64,000 nt of DNA from Myxococcales bacterium (GTDB lineage Bacteria; Myxococcota_A; Polyangia; Haliangiales; Haliangiaceae): the NCBI GenBank assembly GCA_016717005.1, contig JADJUF010000037.1, positions 620,001 to 684,000 of the forward strand. The letters are read 5' to 3'. The translations under genes were made by a program, and so were the position numbers. Positions 29,044 through 40,335 of this stretch are shown piece by piece; positions within the stretch are counted from its first letter, which is position 1; every line of letters starts with the position of its first letter. The notes beneath the pieces were generated by a model. It worked only from the letters and a program-made list of their open reading frames with translations. It was not told the origin of the DNA and did no database searches.

Positions 29044-30972
29044 ATGCGCGCCTTCGTCTTGCTGTTCACGGCCGCGGTCGCCGTCGCCACCCTCGCCTGC
29101 GGCCCGTCGGCCAGCGGCGACGATGACGACACCGGCTGCCAGAATCGGTGCACCTCGTTCGGCTGGGAGCACTGCCTGTCCGACGGCGTCTACGAGGTGC
29201 CGATCCGGTGCGAGGCCAACGAGGTCTGCCTCGAGGACGTCGGCTGCGCGGTGTGCACGCCCGATCAGGTCTACTGTGGCGCGATCGATCAGGTCTGGAT
29301 GTGCAACGGCGACGGCACCAGCGGCACGCTGGTCACGCAGTGCCCGGCCGGTGAGGTCTGCGGCGCCGGCGTCTGCACGACCCCGTGCCAGCGCGCGCTG
29401 GGCGAGCCGTCCAACGTCGGCTGTGACTTCTGGGCCGCCGACCTCGACAACGAGGCCGCCGAGACGCTGTTCCTCGTCAACGACGCCGCGGCCCAGCAGT
29501 ACTCGATCGTCGTCGCCAACAACAACGACTACGACGTGCAGATCACGGTCTTCAAGAACGCCGGCCGCGTCGGCGGGCTCGACGAGCAGGTCGTGCTGCA
29601 GACGGTCGCCCTGGCCCGCTCGGCCAAGCAGGTCGATCTGCCGGCGCGCGAGGTCGACGGCACGATGGGCCAGAACGGCACCTACGCCCGCTACAGCGGC
29701 TCGGGCACGTTCGTGTCGCCGCACGCGTACCACATGGTCACGACCGGCCCGGTGGTCGCGTACCAGTTCAACCCGATCGTCCAGCAGTTCTCGAACGACG
29801 CCTCGATCCTGATCCCGATCCAGGCGCTGGGCCGCCACTACTACGTGTGGGGCTGGCCGACCGCCAACCCGTGCGGGCCGGCGCCGGGCACGGTGCCCGG
29901 CATCGACGCCAGCATCCCGGACCACACCTCGATCACGATCATCGGCGTCGAGGACAACACCCAGGTCACGGTCAACGCCACCCACCCGATCAAGGCCTCG
30001 GCCGGCGACACCGGCTTCTCGATCGCCGCGACCCCGGCCGGGCAGCCGCTGACCTTCACGATCGACCGCTACGACGTCGTCAACCTCGAGTCGGATCAGC
30101 CGACGGTGCCGATCCAGGAGTGCTTCAACTTCCTCGACCGCGACGGCGACTTCATGGGCTCGCTGGTCACGTCCGACAAGAAGGTGGCGGTGTTCACCGG
30201 GCTCGAGCGCGGCATCGGCACCGGCGGGGCGATGCCCCCCGACCCGCCCAACTGGGACGGCGAGAGCTGCTGCACCGATCACCTCGAGGAGCAGCTGCTG
30301 CCGACCACCGCGCTCGGCCGCGAGTTCGCGGTCAGCCGGTCGCCGGTCCGCTCGACCAACCCCAGCTACCGCGAGCCCGACATGTACCGGGTGCTGGCGT
30401 CGGAGGACGGCGTCCAGATCACCACCAGCCTGCCGGGGCCGTTCGCGTCGTTCTCGCTCAACGCCGGCGAGTACAAGGCGTTCTACGCCGACCGCGGCTT
30501 CACGCTGTCGGCCACCGGCGCGGTGACGCTGGGCCAGGTGCTGGTGTCGCAGCACCGCGTGCCCGACGGCTTCACCGGCGATCCGTCGCTGGTGATCTTC
30601 CCGTCGGCCGAGCAGCACCGCAAGGACTACGTGTTCCTGGTGCCGTCGACGTTCCGCCAGAACTACTTCGTCCTGGCCAAGCCGGTCAGCGGCACGTTCA
30701 CCGTCGACGGCCGCGCGCTCGGCGAGTTCGCCGGCTGCCAGGTCGAGCCGATCGGCGTGGTCCTGGGCATCAACTACGAGCAGGTCACCTGCCCCGTCAC
30801 CGAGGGCCAGCACACCGTCGCCGGCAGCGATCCGTTCGGCGTGACCGTCTACGGCTACTACAACGTCGGCAGCTACGCGTTCGCCGGCGGCAGCGACCTG
30901 AAGATCATCAACCCGATCGGCAAGCCCAAGGCGCCGACGCGGGGGCTGCGGCGCCGGCTGCCGACCCGCTGA
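29044..30972 (+). CDS. IgGFc-binding-type surface lipoprotein
   Basis: A 642-aa lipoprotein (lipobox 'AVATLACG'). Residues ~30-125 are a Cys-rich leader with 14 Cys in paired spacing. The rest matches the bacterial IgGFc_binding domain style: 'GCDFWAADLDN', 'YSIVVANNNDYDVQITVFKN', 'TGPVVAYQFNPIVQQFSNDA', 'LLPTTALGREFAVSRSPVR' and 'VLASEDGVQITTSLPGP'. Such lipoproteins are frequent in myxobacteria and are presumed adhesive; the IgG name is historical. Followed by a low-complexity repeat tract. Confidence 0.85.
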   Translation: MRAFVLLFTAAVAVATLACGPSASGDDDDTGCQNRCTSFGWEHCLSDGVYEVPIRCEANEVCLEDVGCAVCTPDQVYCGAIDQVWMCNGDGTSGTLVTQCPAGEVCGAGVCTTPCQRALGEPSNVGCDFWAADLDNEAAETLFLVNDAAAQQYSIVVANNNDYDVQITVFKNAGRVGGLDEQVVLQTVALARSAKQVDLPAREVDGTMGQNGTYARYSGSGTFVSPHAYHMVTTGPVVAYQFNPIVQQFSNDASILIPIQALGRHYYVWGWPTANPCGPAPGTVPGIDASIPDHTSITIIGVEDNTQVTVNATHPIKASAGDTGFSIAATPAGQPLTFTIDRYDVVNLESDQPTVPIQECFNFLDRDGDFMGSLVTSDKKVAVFTGLERGIGTGGAMPPDPPNWDGESCCTDHLEEQLLPTTALGREFAVSRSPVRSTNPSYREPDMYRVLASEDGVQITTSLPGPFASFSLNAGEYKAFYADRGFTLSATGAVTLGQVLVSQHRVPDGFTGDPSLVIFPSAEQHRKDYVFLVPSTFRQNYFVLAKPVSGTFTVDGRALGEFAGCQVEPIGVVLGINYEQVTCPVTEGQHTVAGSDPFGVTVYGYYNVGSYAFAGGSDLKIINPIGKPKAPTRGLRRRLPTR

Positions 30973-30983
30973 TGCCGCGCCGG

Positions 30984-31257
30984 CCGCGCTGACCGCACCG
31001 ACCGCGCCGGCCGTTGACCGCGCCGGCCGTTGACCGCGCGCACCGCGCTGACCGCGCGCACCGCGCTGACCGCGCTGACGCTGTCCGCGCCGTCCGTTGA
31101 CCGCGCGCACCGCGCTGGCCGCGCTGACCGCGCTGACCGCGCGCACCGCGCTGACCGCGCCGTCCGCGCTGACCGCCGTCCGCGCCGTCCGTTGACCGCG
31201 CTGACCGCGCTGACCGCGCGCACCGCGCCGACCGCGCAGGCGCTGCGCGCGATGCCG
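30984..31257. repeat. Degenerate 9- and 18-bp repeats (CTGACCGCG/CGTTGACCGCG)
   Basis: About 270 bp made of variants of CTGACCGCG and CCGTTGACCGCG, beginning 12 bases after the lipoprotein stop and ending near the next promoter region. No coding strand is convincing because all frames give Ala/Arg/Thr repeats. Confidence 0.85.
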
Positions 31258-31310
31258 TGGGCCCGCTGACCCGGCTGGCGCGACCCCGGGCGGTCGTGCG
31301 ACCGTGGGAC

Positions 31311-32249
31311 ATGCGCGCATGGTGGCTGGCGGCTGGACTCGCGATCACGGGCTGCAGCGATGGCGGCGGCGCGATCATCGACGCCGCCAGCCCCGACGGG
31401 CGGGCTGACGCCAGCGCCGACGGCGACGCGGCGGCGCCGGACGCGGGCACGGTCCCCGACGCGGCCGACCTCGACGCCGGCGCGGCCGACGCGACCGCGG
31501 CCGACGCGACCGGCGATGACGCGACCCTGGTCCCCGACGCCGCGACGCTCCCGGACGCGACGCTCCTGGACGCGACGACCGTCCCCGACGCCGCGCTCCC
31601 CGACGCGACCGGCACCGACGCCGCCGCGCTCCCCGACGCGACCGGCACCGACGCCGCGACGCTCGCACCCGACGCGACGACCGCACCCGACGCCGCCGCG
31701 CTGTGCCCGGTCGGGCTCGACGCGCTGGCGCCGGCGTCTTTGGCGATCACCACCGATGACAACACCAAGGTCTGGCTCAACGGCGTGCTCGTCGACGACG
31801 TGGCGCGCATCTGGAGCGACCCGCAGCGCTACGACGTGATGATCTTCGCGCACCCCGGCCACCCCAACGTCCTGGCGATCGAGGGCATCAACCTGCAGAA
31901 CCAGGCCGGGTACGATCGCGCGACGGTCGCCGACCTGCGCTTCACGATCGACGGCGTACCGCAGACCGTGGTCACCGACGCGGCGTTCCGCGCGACCAAC
32001 ACCCTGACCGCCGGCTGGGAGCAGCCTGGCTTCGACGACAGCGCCTGGCCGGCCGCGGTCACGCTCGGCCAGGTCGGCATCGCGCCGTGGGGCGCGGTCT
32101 TCGCCAGCCTCGCGCCCGGCTCGACCGCGCAGTGGATCTGGACCTACGACCCGGCCGCGGTCGCGATCAAGCCGACCGTCGAGTCGACCTACGCGCGCCG
32201 GCAGTTCACGACCGTCGACCCGCGCTGCCCGGTCGTCATCGGCGAGTGA
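31311..32249 (+). CDS. Lipoprotein with PDAT repeats and galactose-binding-like domain
   Basis: A 312-aa product from ATG 31311, lipobox 'LAITGCS'. Residues ~22-135 are Asp/Ala/Pro/Thr repeats ('VPDAATLPDATLLDATT'), a flexible acidic stalk. The C-terminal ~170 residues look like a jelly-roll carbohydrate-binding fold: 'LAITTDDNTKVWLNGVLV', 'NVLAIEGINLQNQAGYD', 'WEQPGFDDSAWPAAVTLG'. The last motif is typical of galactose-binding-like domains. Ligand unknown. Confidence 0.75.
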   Translation: MRAWWLAAGLAITGCSDGGGAIIDAASPDGRADASADGDAAAPDAGTVPDAADLDAGAADATAADATGDDATLVPDAATLPDATLLDATTVPDAALPDATGTDAAALPDATGTDAATLAPDATTAPDAAALCPVGLDALAPASLAITTDDNTKVWLNGVLVDDVARIWSDPQRYDVMIFAHPGHPNVLAIEGINLQNQAGYDRATVADLRFTIDGVPQTVVTDAAFRATNTLTAGWEQPGFDDSAWPAAVTLGQVGIAPWGAVFASLAPGSTAQWIWTYDPAAVAIKPTVESTYARRQFTTVDPRCPVVIGE

Positions 32250-32258
32250 GCCGCGGCG

Positions 32259-32885
<627 letters not shown>

Positions 32886-32978
32886 TTGGCGCGCATGTTC
32901 GTGAGTCGCGCCGCCGCCGTCAAGGCTCGCGCGCACCCGTCGCGCGCCGGCCGCGATTCTGACCGCCGGCCGGCGCGC

Positions 32979-34058
32979 TCAGGGCGCGACGATCGCCTCG
33001 CCGAACGTGAAGCCGGCGCTGCCGCCGTCGGCGCGCCCGCGGGCGAGCCCGAGCCCGATGTAGGCCGGCCCGGTCGGCCACCAGGCCGGATCCCAGCCGT
33101 CGACCACCGGCGCCGGCATGACCAACGTGGTGACGCCCTCGACCGTCTGGTTCGCCAGCGCCGCGGGGTAGGCGTACGCGAACCAGCCCGGGGACGACGC
33201 GAGGTTGTCGGCGACGACGTCGAGCCGGGCGCGGTGGCCGGGGGCGCCGCGCCAGGTCGCGACCGGCGCGTCGGTCCACGCGAACGACACGTCCGGCGAG
33301 ACGAACTCGCGCTCGAACGCGATCCCGGCCTCGTCGACCGGCGCCTCGGCGAAGTAGTCGCGGTCGAAGACCGTGACCAGGTGCAGGTCGCCATCGGCGC
33401 GCGCCGCGGCCGGCACGACGCGGTAGGCGGTGCCGAGCGACGCCCAGGTGCCGCCGGCGCTCGTGAACGTCACGGAGCCGAAGTCCGGCCGGCCGCCGTC
33501 GACGGTCACCGCGATCGGGACCAGGTCGACGCCACCCGCCGCGACGTCGACGTCGACGCGGGTCCCCGCCACGATCCGCACGCCGCGCTGGAGCTCGACC
33601 CGGGTCGGCTCGCCCTGGGCGTCGTCGACGACCGCGATCACGTCGTAGGTCCCCGGCGGCACCTGGGTCGGCGCGGTCGCGGGCGCGTGGTTCGCGACCT
33701 CGCCGATGAAGACCGCGTCGGCGGGCGACCCCAGGTCGAAGCCGACGTCGACCGCGCCGGTGACGTCGGCCCGGCACGGCCGGTCCCAGATCACCCCGTC
33801 CTCGTAGGTCGCGGTCAGCGACCAGCCGGCGCCGACGTCGGTCCGGCACACGATCACCGCGTCGTAGGTAGCGCCGTCTCCGTCGGCGTCGAACACCGCG
33901 GTCGCGCCGTCGGTGCGCACCCACGGCGCGGCCGGCGCGGCCCGGGTCGCGATCCACGCGGCGCCGCGGGCGGAGACCACCACCTCGGGCGGGCGGTTGT
34001 CGCCGCAGCTCGCGGCGACCGCGAGCACCATCCCCAGTCCCAGCAGGCGTCGCGCCAT
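32979..34058 (-). CDS. Hypothetical lipoprotein, paralog of the gene at 54,388
   Basis: A 359-aa lipoprotein (lipobox 'LAVAASC') rich in beta strands. 'VPPGTYDVIAVVDDA' and 'GTRVDVDVAAGGVDLVPIAV' and 'GGTWASLGTAYRVV' align in order with 'APGTYDVVALATDG', 'DATLDLDLATGFDRVLAPV' and 'DGTGTYVPM' of the 360-aa product at 54,388-55,470. The family is otherwise unrecognised. Its ATG shares a base with the stop of the upstream 138-aa gene (TGATG). Confidence 0.7.
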   Translation of the reverse strand: MARRLLGLGMVLAVAASCGDNRPPEVVVSARGAAWIATRAAPAAPWVRTDGATAVFDADGDGATYDAVIVCRTDVGAGWSLTATYEDGVIWDRPCRADVTGAVDVGFDLGSPADAVFIGEVANHAPATAPTQVPPGTYDVIAVVDDAQGEPTRVELQRGVRIVAGTRVDVDVAAGGVDLVPIAVTVDGGRPDFGSVTFTSAGGTWASLGTAYRVVPAAARADGDLHLVTVFDRDYFAEAPVDEAGIAFEREFVSPDVSFAWTDAPVATWRGAPGHRARLDVVADNLASSPGWFAYAYPAALANQTVEGVTTLVMPAPVVDGWDPAWWPTGPAYIGLGLARGRADGGSAGFTFGEAIVAP

Positions 34059-34474
34059 CAGCCGAGCATACGCTCGTCGACGCCGCTGGCGCGGCCGCTG
34101 GTGAAGCCCCACGCGATCGCCGCCACCGCCCGGGCCACCGCGGCCTCCTCGGCGTCGGTCAGCACCACCGGGGCCGCGCGGCACCGGGTCTCGATCCAGG
34201 CCAGCAGGCTGGGCGGCGGGTCCATCTCGAGGCCGTCGCGCAGGAGCCGGTCGTCGACCCGCACCGGCTCGAGGCCGTGGTGCAGGGTCACCGCGGCGTG
34301 CAGCCGGCAGGTCGCGTCGAGCGCGACCGCGAACGCGTCGCCGTCGGCCGACCACAGCCGCCGCTCGAGGAAGCGCACCACCGCCGGCTGGCGGATCGCG
34401 AACCACGCCAGCTCCTGGGCCGGCGCGTCGGAGCAGGGCGCGGTCGCGAGGCTGGACGGATCGAAGAGCGCCAT
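34058..34474 (-). CDS. Hypothetical protein
   Basis: A 138-aa, mostly helical, soluble protein from ATG 34474 with three Cys. It has segments 'PAQELAWFAIRQPAVVRFLE' and 'TDAEEAAVARAVAAIAWGFT'. No family recognised. Coupled to the downstream lipoprotein gene by a TGATG overlap and divergent from the thiolase gene. Confidence 0.6.
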   Translation of the reverse strand: MALFDPSSLATAPCSDAPAQELAWFAIRQPAVVRFLERRLWSADGDAFAVALDATCRLHAAVTLHHGLEPVRVDDRLLRDGLEMDPPPSLLAWIETRCRAAPVVLTDAEEAAVARAVAAIAWGFTSGRASGVDERMLG

Positions 34475-34531
34475 GCGCCGACGGTAGGCGCCGCCACGGC
34501 ACCGACCAACTTTTCGGATATGGTGCCGGCC

Positions 34532-35737
<1,206 letters not shown>

Positions 35738-35855
35738 CCACGTGAGATCCCTTCGTTTCACCTGGTCGTAAAGGTCCAACCAGCCTTACGCGGCCATGGG
35801 TGTGACGCAGGCTCCACCCTGCGCGACGAACGGGTATGCTGCCACCTCGCCCCCG

Positions 35856-38800
35856 ATGTCGACTGACGAACAGGCTCTAGCCCAGCGGCTGGTCGGGCGC
35901 GTGCTCGACGACAAGTACCGCCTCCGCGGATGCATCGGCATCGGCGGCTCGGGCGCCGTCTACAAGGCCGATCAGATCGCGCTAGGTCGCACCGTGGCGG
36001 TGAAGATCCTCAACGAGGATCTGTCGCGCGACGCCCGGCTGGTGAAGCGGTTCCAGGACGAGGCGCTGGCCGCGAGCCGCCTCAACCACCCCAACACCGT
36101 GTCGATCATCGACTACGGCCAGACCGGCGACGGGCTCCTGTACCTGGTCATGGAGTACCTGCGCGGCCCGACGCTGACGCACCTGATCGCCAAGGAGCAC
36201 CCGCTGCCGCCGACGCGGGTGCTGGCGATCGTCGACCAGATCCTGGCCGGCGTCGAGGAGGCCCACCTCGCGGGCGTGATCCACGCCGACCTCAAGAGCG
36301 ACAACATCCTGATCGAGCAGCGCCGGACCGGCCAGGATCAGGTCAAGGTCGTGGACTTCGGGATCGCCCGGCTGGTCAACGCCCCGCGCGAGGGCGAGGA
36401 CCGCAACATCTGCGGCACGCCCGAGTACATGGCGCCCGAGCTGATCGGCGGCGCCGCCCCGTCGGTGGCCACCGATCTGTACGCGGTCGGGATCGTCGCG
36501 TACGAGCTGCTCACCGGGCAGACGCCGTTCGTCGGCGGCTCGGCGATCGACATCCCTCACCCGCCAGCTCAAGCTGGCGCCGCGGCCGCCGGGCGAGGTC
36601 GCCAACATCTCGCCAGCGATCGACGCGCTGGTCATGACCGCCCTGGCCAAGCGCCCGGGCGATCGGTTCGTCGACGCCTCGACCATGCGCGGGGCGATCA
36701 CCGCGCTGGCGGGCCCGCCCCGCACCGCCACCGCGTACGTGTGCGCGTCGTGCGGGGCCCAGGCCACGACCGACTTCCGGTTCTGTCCGGAATGCGGACA
36801 ACCGCGCCGGGCCCTGTCCGCGACCGCCGAGATCAGCGCGCCGGCGGGGGCGGTGGCCGAGGTCCGGGTCAGCCAGGCCTGGCCGGTGGCCTTGATCGGC
36901 CGCGACGCCGAGCTCGACCGCGTCGTCGACTTCCTGGCGGGCCGGGTGCTGGCGCCGGCCCTGCTCTTGATCGGCGAGCCCGGCAGCGGCAAGACCGCGC
37001 TCTTGCGGGAGGCCTACGAGCGCGTGGCCGAGGCGACCGGCGTGACGGTCTACCAGGCCGACGCCGATCCCTCGGGCGTGGCCACGCCGCTGTACCCGCT
37101 GCGCGCGCTGATCGCGACGATCCTCGAGCTGCCGCCCGTGTGCGGTCGCGACGACCTGGCGGCGGCCACGATGGCGCGGGGCCTCGGCGAGCGTGACGTG
37201 CCCGGCCTGGCCGAGCTGTTCGGCAACCCGACCGAGCTGGCCGAGCTCGACGCCCCGGTGCGCCGGCGTGAGATGTTCGCGTCGCTGATCCGCACGCTCG
37301 CCGCCGAGGCCACCCGCGGCCCGACGGTGATGGCGTTCGAGGACCTCGATCGCTACGACCGCGCCAGCATCGACATGATCCGGCGCGTGGCCGAGCGCCA
37401 CGCCAGCGGCGTCCGGATCGTCGTGTCGCTGACCGCGGCCGAGGCCAAGACCTGGCCGGCCGACTGCCAGCGCCTGGTGCTCGAGCCGCTCGACGGCGAG
37501 GCCCTGGGCTTCTTCGCGACGCAGCTGGCGCGCACCTCGGCGGTCGGCGAGCTCAGCGCGCTCGAGCTGACCGAGCGCACCGGCGGCCTGCCCGCCCACG
37601 TCGAGCACCTGGTCCGGTACCTCGGCGAGGGCGGCGACCTCGAGCACGCCCCGACCTCGCTGCCCGACCTCGTCGCCGCGCGCCTGGCGACGTTGCCGCG
37701 CGAGGCGCTGCTCCTGTGCCAGGCCACCGCGGTGTTCGGGCGCGAGGCGCCGACCACGCTGGTCGCCGCGGCGGTCAACCTCGGCGCCGAGACCGAGCGC
37801 GCGCTCGCCGTCGCGATCGAGCGCGGCTGGCTGACCGCGACCGAGGATCTGCTCACGTTCACCAGCGGCCTGGTGCGCGACGTGACCTACGGCGCGATGC
37901 CGGCGTCGATCCGACGCGGCCTGCACGAGTTCGTCCGCGTCAACCTCGACGCGGCGACCCCGCCGGCGGTGGTCGCGCACCAGACCGAGGCCGCGGGCCT
38001 GCGCGCCGAGGCCGCGACGCTCTTCGCCGAGGCCGGCGACGCCGCCGCGCGCCAACTCGACGACGCCGGCGCGGCCCGGTGCTACAGCCAGGCCCTGACC
38101 TGCGCCCGGGCCGGCATCGCCAGCGGCGATCTGGCGCCGGCCGACCTGGTCGCGATCTCGCTGCGCCTGGCCGAGATCCTGCGCGCCAACGGCGAGCTGG
38201 CGCTGGCCCGCGGCATCCTGCACGAGGCCGAGAGCTGGGGCGATCAGGGCCCGCGGCTGCAGGCGCTGCTGGTGCGGTCGCTGGGCCAGCTGATCGCGGC
38301 CGAGCGCGATCCCAACGCGGCGGTGCCGTACCTGCAGCGCGCGATCGGCGCGGCGATCGCCACCGGCGACAGCGAGCTGATCGCCGACAGCTACCTCGAC
38401 CTGGCGTCGGTGCTGATCCGGGCCGGCAAGAGCGCGACCGCGGTGCGCGAGCTCGAGGAGGCCATCGACCTGATGACGCTCGGCGACGGCCCGCGCTCCC
38501 CGCGCGCGCCGGTGAACATGTGGAAGATCGTCCAGAAGCTGGCGCAGCTCGCGGCGGCCGACGGCGACATGAACCGCGCGGCCTCGCAGGCCGAGGTGGC
38601 GCTGGTCCAGGCCCAGCACGCCGGCTCGTCGGCCGGGGTCGCGCGGGCGCGGGCGCTCCTGGCCACCGCGTACGAGAAGCTCGGCAACGGGATCCTGGCC
38701 GAGCGCCACCGCCGGGCGGCCGTCGACGAGATGCGCCGCCTGGGCGATCGCCGCGGCACCGCCGAGCTCTTGCTGTACGGCTCCAGCCCGGGGCGCACGC

Positions 38801-38904
38801 TGATGAAGATCTCACCCGAGGTGCTCAAGGAGGCGCGCGATCTCGCGCACGAGGTCGGGTGGACCGAGGGCGAGCATCGCGCCAGCGCCGCGGTCCACGA
38901 GTGA
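35856..38904 (+). CDS. Ser/Thr protein kinase - AAA ATPase - TPR regulator (frameshift at 36,554-36,556)
   Basis: About 1,015 aa if the frame is mended. Kinase domain (~20-300): glycine loop 'GIGGSGAVYKA', 'VAVKIL', catalytic loop 'HADLKSDNIL' (Ala replaces Arg of HRD), 'VVDFGIAR', 'GTPEYMAPE'. After 'GGSAID' the frame breaks; reading one base later continues with 'LTRQLKLAPRPPGEVANISP' and 'KRPGDRFVDASTM', the normal kinase end. Next come a zinc ribbon (CASC...CPEC), a P-loop 'GEPGSGKTALLREAYE' (AAA/NB type) and TPR-like helices. A single extra C in CCC would explain the break. It overlaps the receiver-like gene by one base. Confidence 0.88.
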
Positions 38905-39329
38905 TGCCGGCGCGCCGACACCACGGCACGGTCCTGATCATCACCGCCGACGCCGACGCGCGCCGCGCCTGGACCGCCGCGCTCGAGGCCGAGGAGCACG
39001 CGGTGGTCGCGGTCGGCGCGGTGCCCGAGGCCGTCGGCCACGCCCGCGAGGGCGGCATCGACGCGGTCGTGTTCGACGCCAGCGAGCGCCCCCAGGACGG
39101 ACGAACGCTGGTGGACGCCCTCGACCGCCTGCCCGAGCCGCCGCCGCTGGTGCTGGTGTCGTCGTCGTCGCACGGGCCCGAGCTGTCGGCCCGGCTCGGC
39201 GCCGCGGCGTTCGTACCCAAGCCGTGCGCCGACGAGGACATCGTCGGCGAGTGCCTGCGCCTGCTGGCGTCGCGCCCGCGCCCGCGCCCCGACACCGCCG
39301 GCGACGACCCGCCCACGGACGACGCGTGA
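38904..39329 (+). CDS. Receiver-like protein
   Basis: A 141-aa protein from ATG 38904, coupled to the kinase-ATPase gene. It folds like a response-regulator receiver: strand 'GTVLIITADADARR', phospho-site candidate in 'DAVVFDASERPQDG', 'PPLVLVSSSS' and Lys-Pro 'AAFVPKPCADED'. The acidic pair, Asp and Lys are all present, though the spacing is loose and no output domain follows. It may be a phospho-target or decoy partner of the neighbour. Confidence 0.7.
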   Translation: MPARRHHGTVLIITADADARRAWTAALEAEEHAVVAVGAVPEAVGHAREGGIDAVVFDASERPQDGRTLVDALDRLPEPPPLVLVSSSSHGPELSARLGAAAFVPKPCADEDIVGECLRLLASRPRPRPDTAGDDPPTDDA

Positions 39330-39401
39330 GCCGTCGCGGGTTCGGCGCCCGAAGTCCGTCCGAAGTGGCCCCGCCGCGACGACCGCGCTAGCGTCGGACG
39401 C

Positions 39402-39899
39402 ATGCGCCGCAGCATCGCGATCGTCGTCGCCGGCGTGCTCGCGGCCAGCGCGGCCGCCGCCGCGCCGCCGCCGCACCAGCCCGCGATCGCGACCTGGGCC
39501 CGACGCGCCGGGTTCAAGCTCGCGGCCCCGACGTCGTGCACCGGCCCCGAGGAGCGAGCGTTCCAGGCGCTCGGCGCGACCTGCTGGCGCGTGAAGCGGC
39601 GGGCGCCGCGGCCGCGCTCGCGCATGTACCCGCGGTTGGTCCTGCGCCTGCAGACCTTCACCGACGAGGCCGCGGCCAAGCGCCGCATCGCGCGCTTCCA
39701 CGACGGGGTCCGCGACCACCCCGAGCTCGAGAAGGCCTACCCGCTGCGGGCCGGCTTCCGCCTCGGCGACCGCGTGCTGGTGGTGGCCACCGACGCGCGC
39801 GCGTTCGAGGCCGACGCCTACCGCGCCGCGGCCGAGCTGGCGGCCCGGCTCGGCGGCACCGACCTGGTGTGCTGGCGCGCGTGTCCGGCCGCGCCGTGA
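39402..39899 (+). CDS. Hypothetical secreted protein
   Basis: A 165-aa product with signal peptide 'IVVAGVLAASAAAAA' and a basic mature part. Two Cys pairs (CTGPEERAFQALGATC and CWRAC) could form disulfides. It has 'RLVLRLQTFTDEAAAKRRIA' and 'DRVLVVATDARAFEADAYR', which look like a small alpha/beta fold. No family recognised. Confidence 0.6.
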   Translation: MRRSIAIVVAGVLAASAAAAAPPPHQPAIATWARRAGFKLAAPTSCTGPEERAFQALGATCWRVKRRAPRPRSRMYPRLVLRLQTFTDEAAAKRRIARFHDGVRDHPELEKAYPLRAGFRLGDRVLVVATDARAFEADAYRAAAELAARLGGTDLVCWRACPAAP

Positions 39900-40262
39900 C
39901 CGCGCGCTGAGCGGGCCGCCCGCGCGCTGAGCGGGCCGCGACCATGTGCCGAGCGGGCCTGGTCCCGCCCGAGCCACCCGACCGCCGGCCGGCGACCGCG
40001 GCCCTCGACCAGGCCAGCCGCCGGCGCATGCGCTCCGCGCGCCCGAGCCACCCGACCGCCGGCCGGCGACCGCGGCCCTCGACGAGGCCAGCCGCCGGCG
40101 CATGCGCTCCGCGCGCCCGAGCCGCCCGACCGCCGGCCGGCGACCGCGGCCCTCGACCAGGCCGGCCGCCGGCGCATGCGCGCCGCGCGCCCGAGCCACC
40201 CGACCGCCGGCCGGCGACCGCGGCCTCAGCGCGCACGAGCCGCCAACCGGCGACCGCGGTCT
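39900..40262. repeat. 74-bp tandem repeats
   Basis: GAGCC(A/G)CCCG starts at 39971, 40045, 40119 and 40193, an exact 74-bp period with about four copies. The units contain 'CGCCGGCCGGCG', which is palindromic. Upstream (39905-39955) there are two shorter copies of GCGCGCTGAGCGGGCC. The 434-bp gap has no believable gene; large open frames across it are repeat products. Confidence 0.92.
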
Positions 40263-40292
40263 CCGCGCGCCCGGCCGGCGTGCTCGGCGCGG

Positions 40293-40335
40293 TTGACAGT
40301 CGCGTCGATCATAGTATTCAATTGATTACTTGAAT
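40293..40335 (+). promoter_or_regulatory. Promoter and ArsR-type operator of the arsR-rhodanese gene
   Basis: TTGACA (40293-40298) with TATTCA 16 bases on (40315-40320). An inverted repeat ATTCAA-N8-TTGAAT (40316-40335) covers the -10 and reaches into the ATG at 40334. This AT-rich palindrome is typical of ArsR-family operators and suggests self-repression. The closeness of -10 and ATG implies a very short or absent 5' leader. Confidence 0.6.

Noticed and set aside
27385..31320. A 1,311-codon frame on the minus strand
   Set aside because: Only the part up to 28,740 is gene-like; the rest is antisense to the IgGFc-type lipoprotein and repeats.
39944..40296. Several open frames across the 74-bp array
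   Set aside because: All are translations of the repeat in different phases and have no start context.
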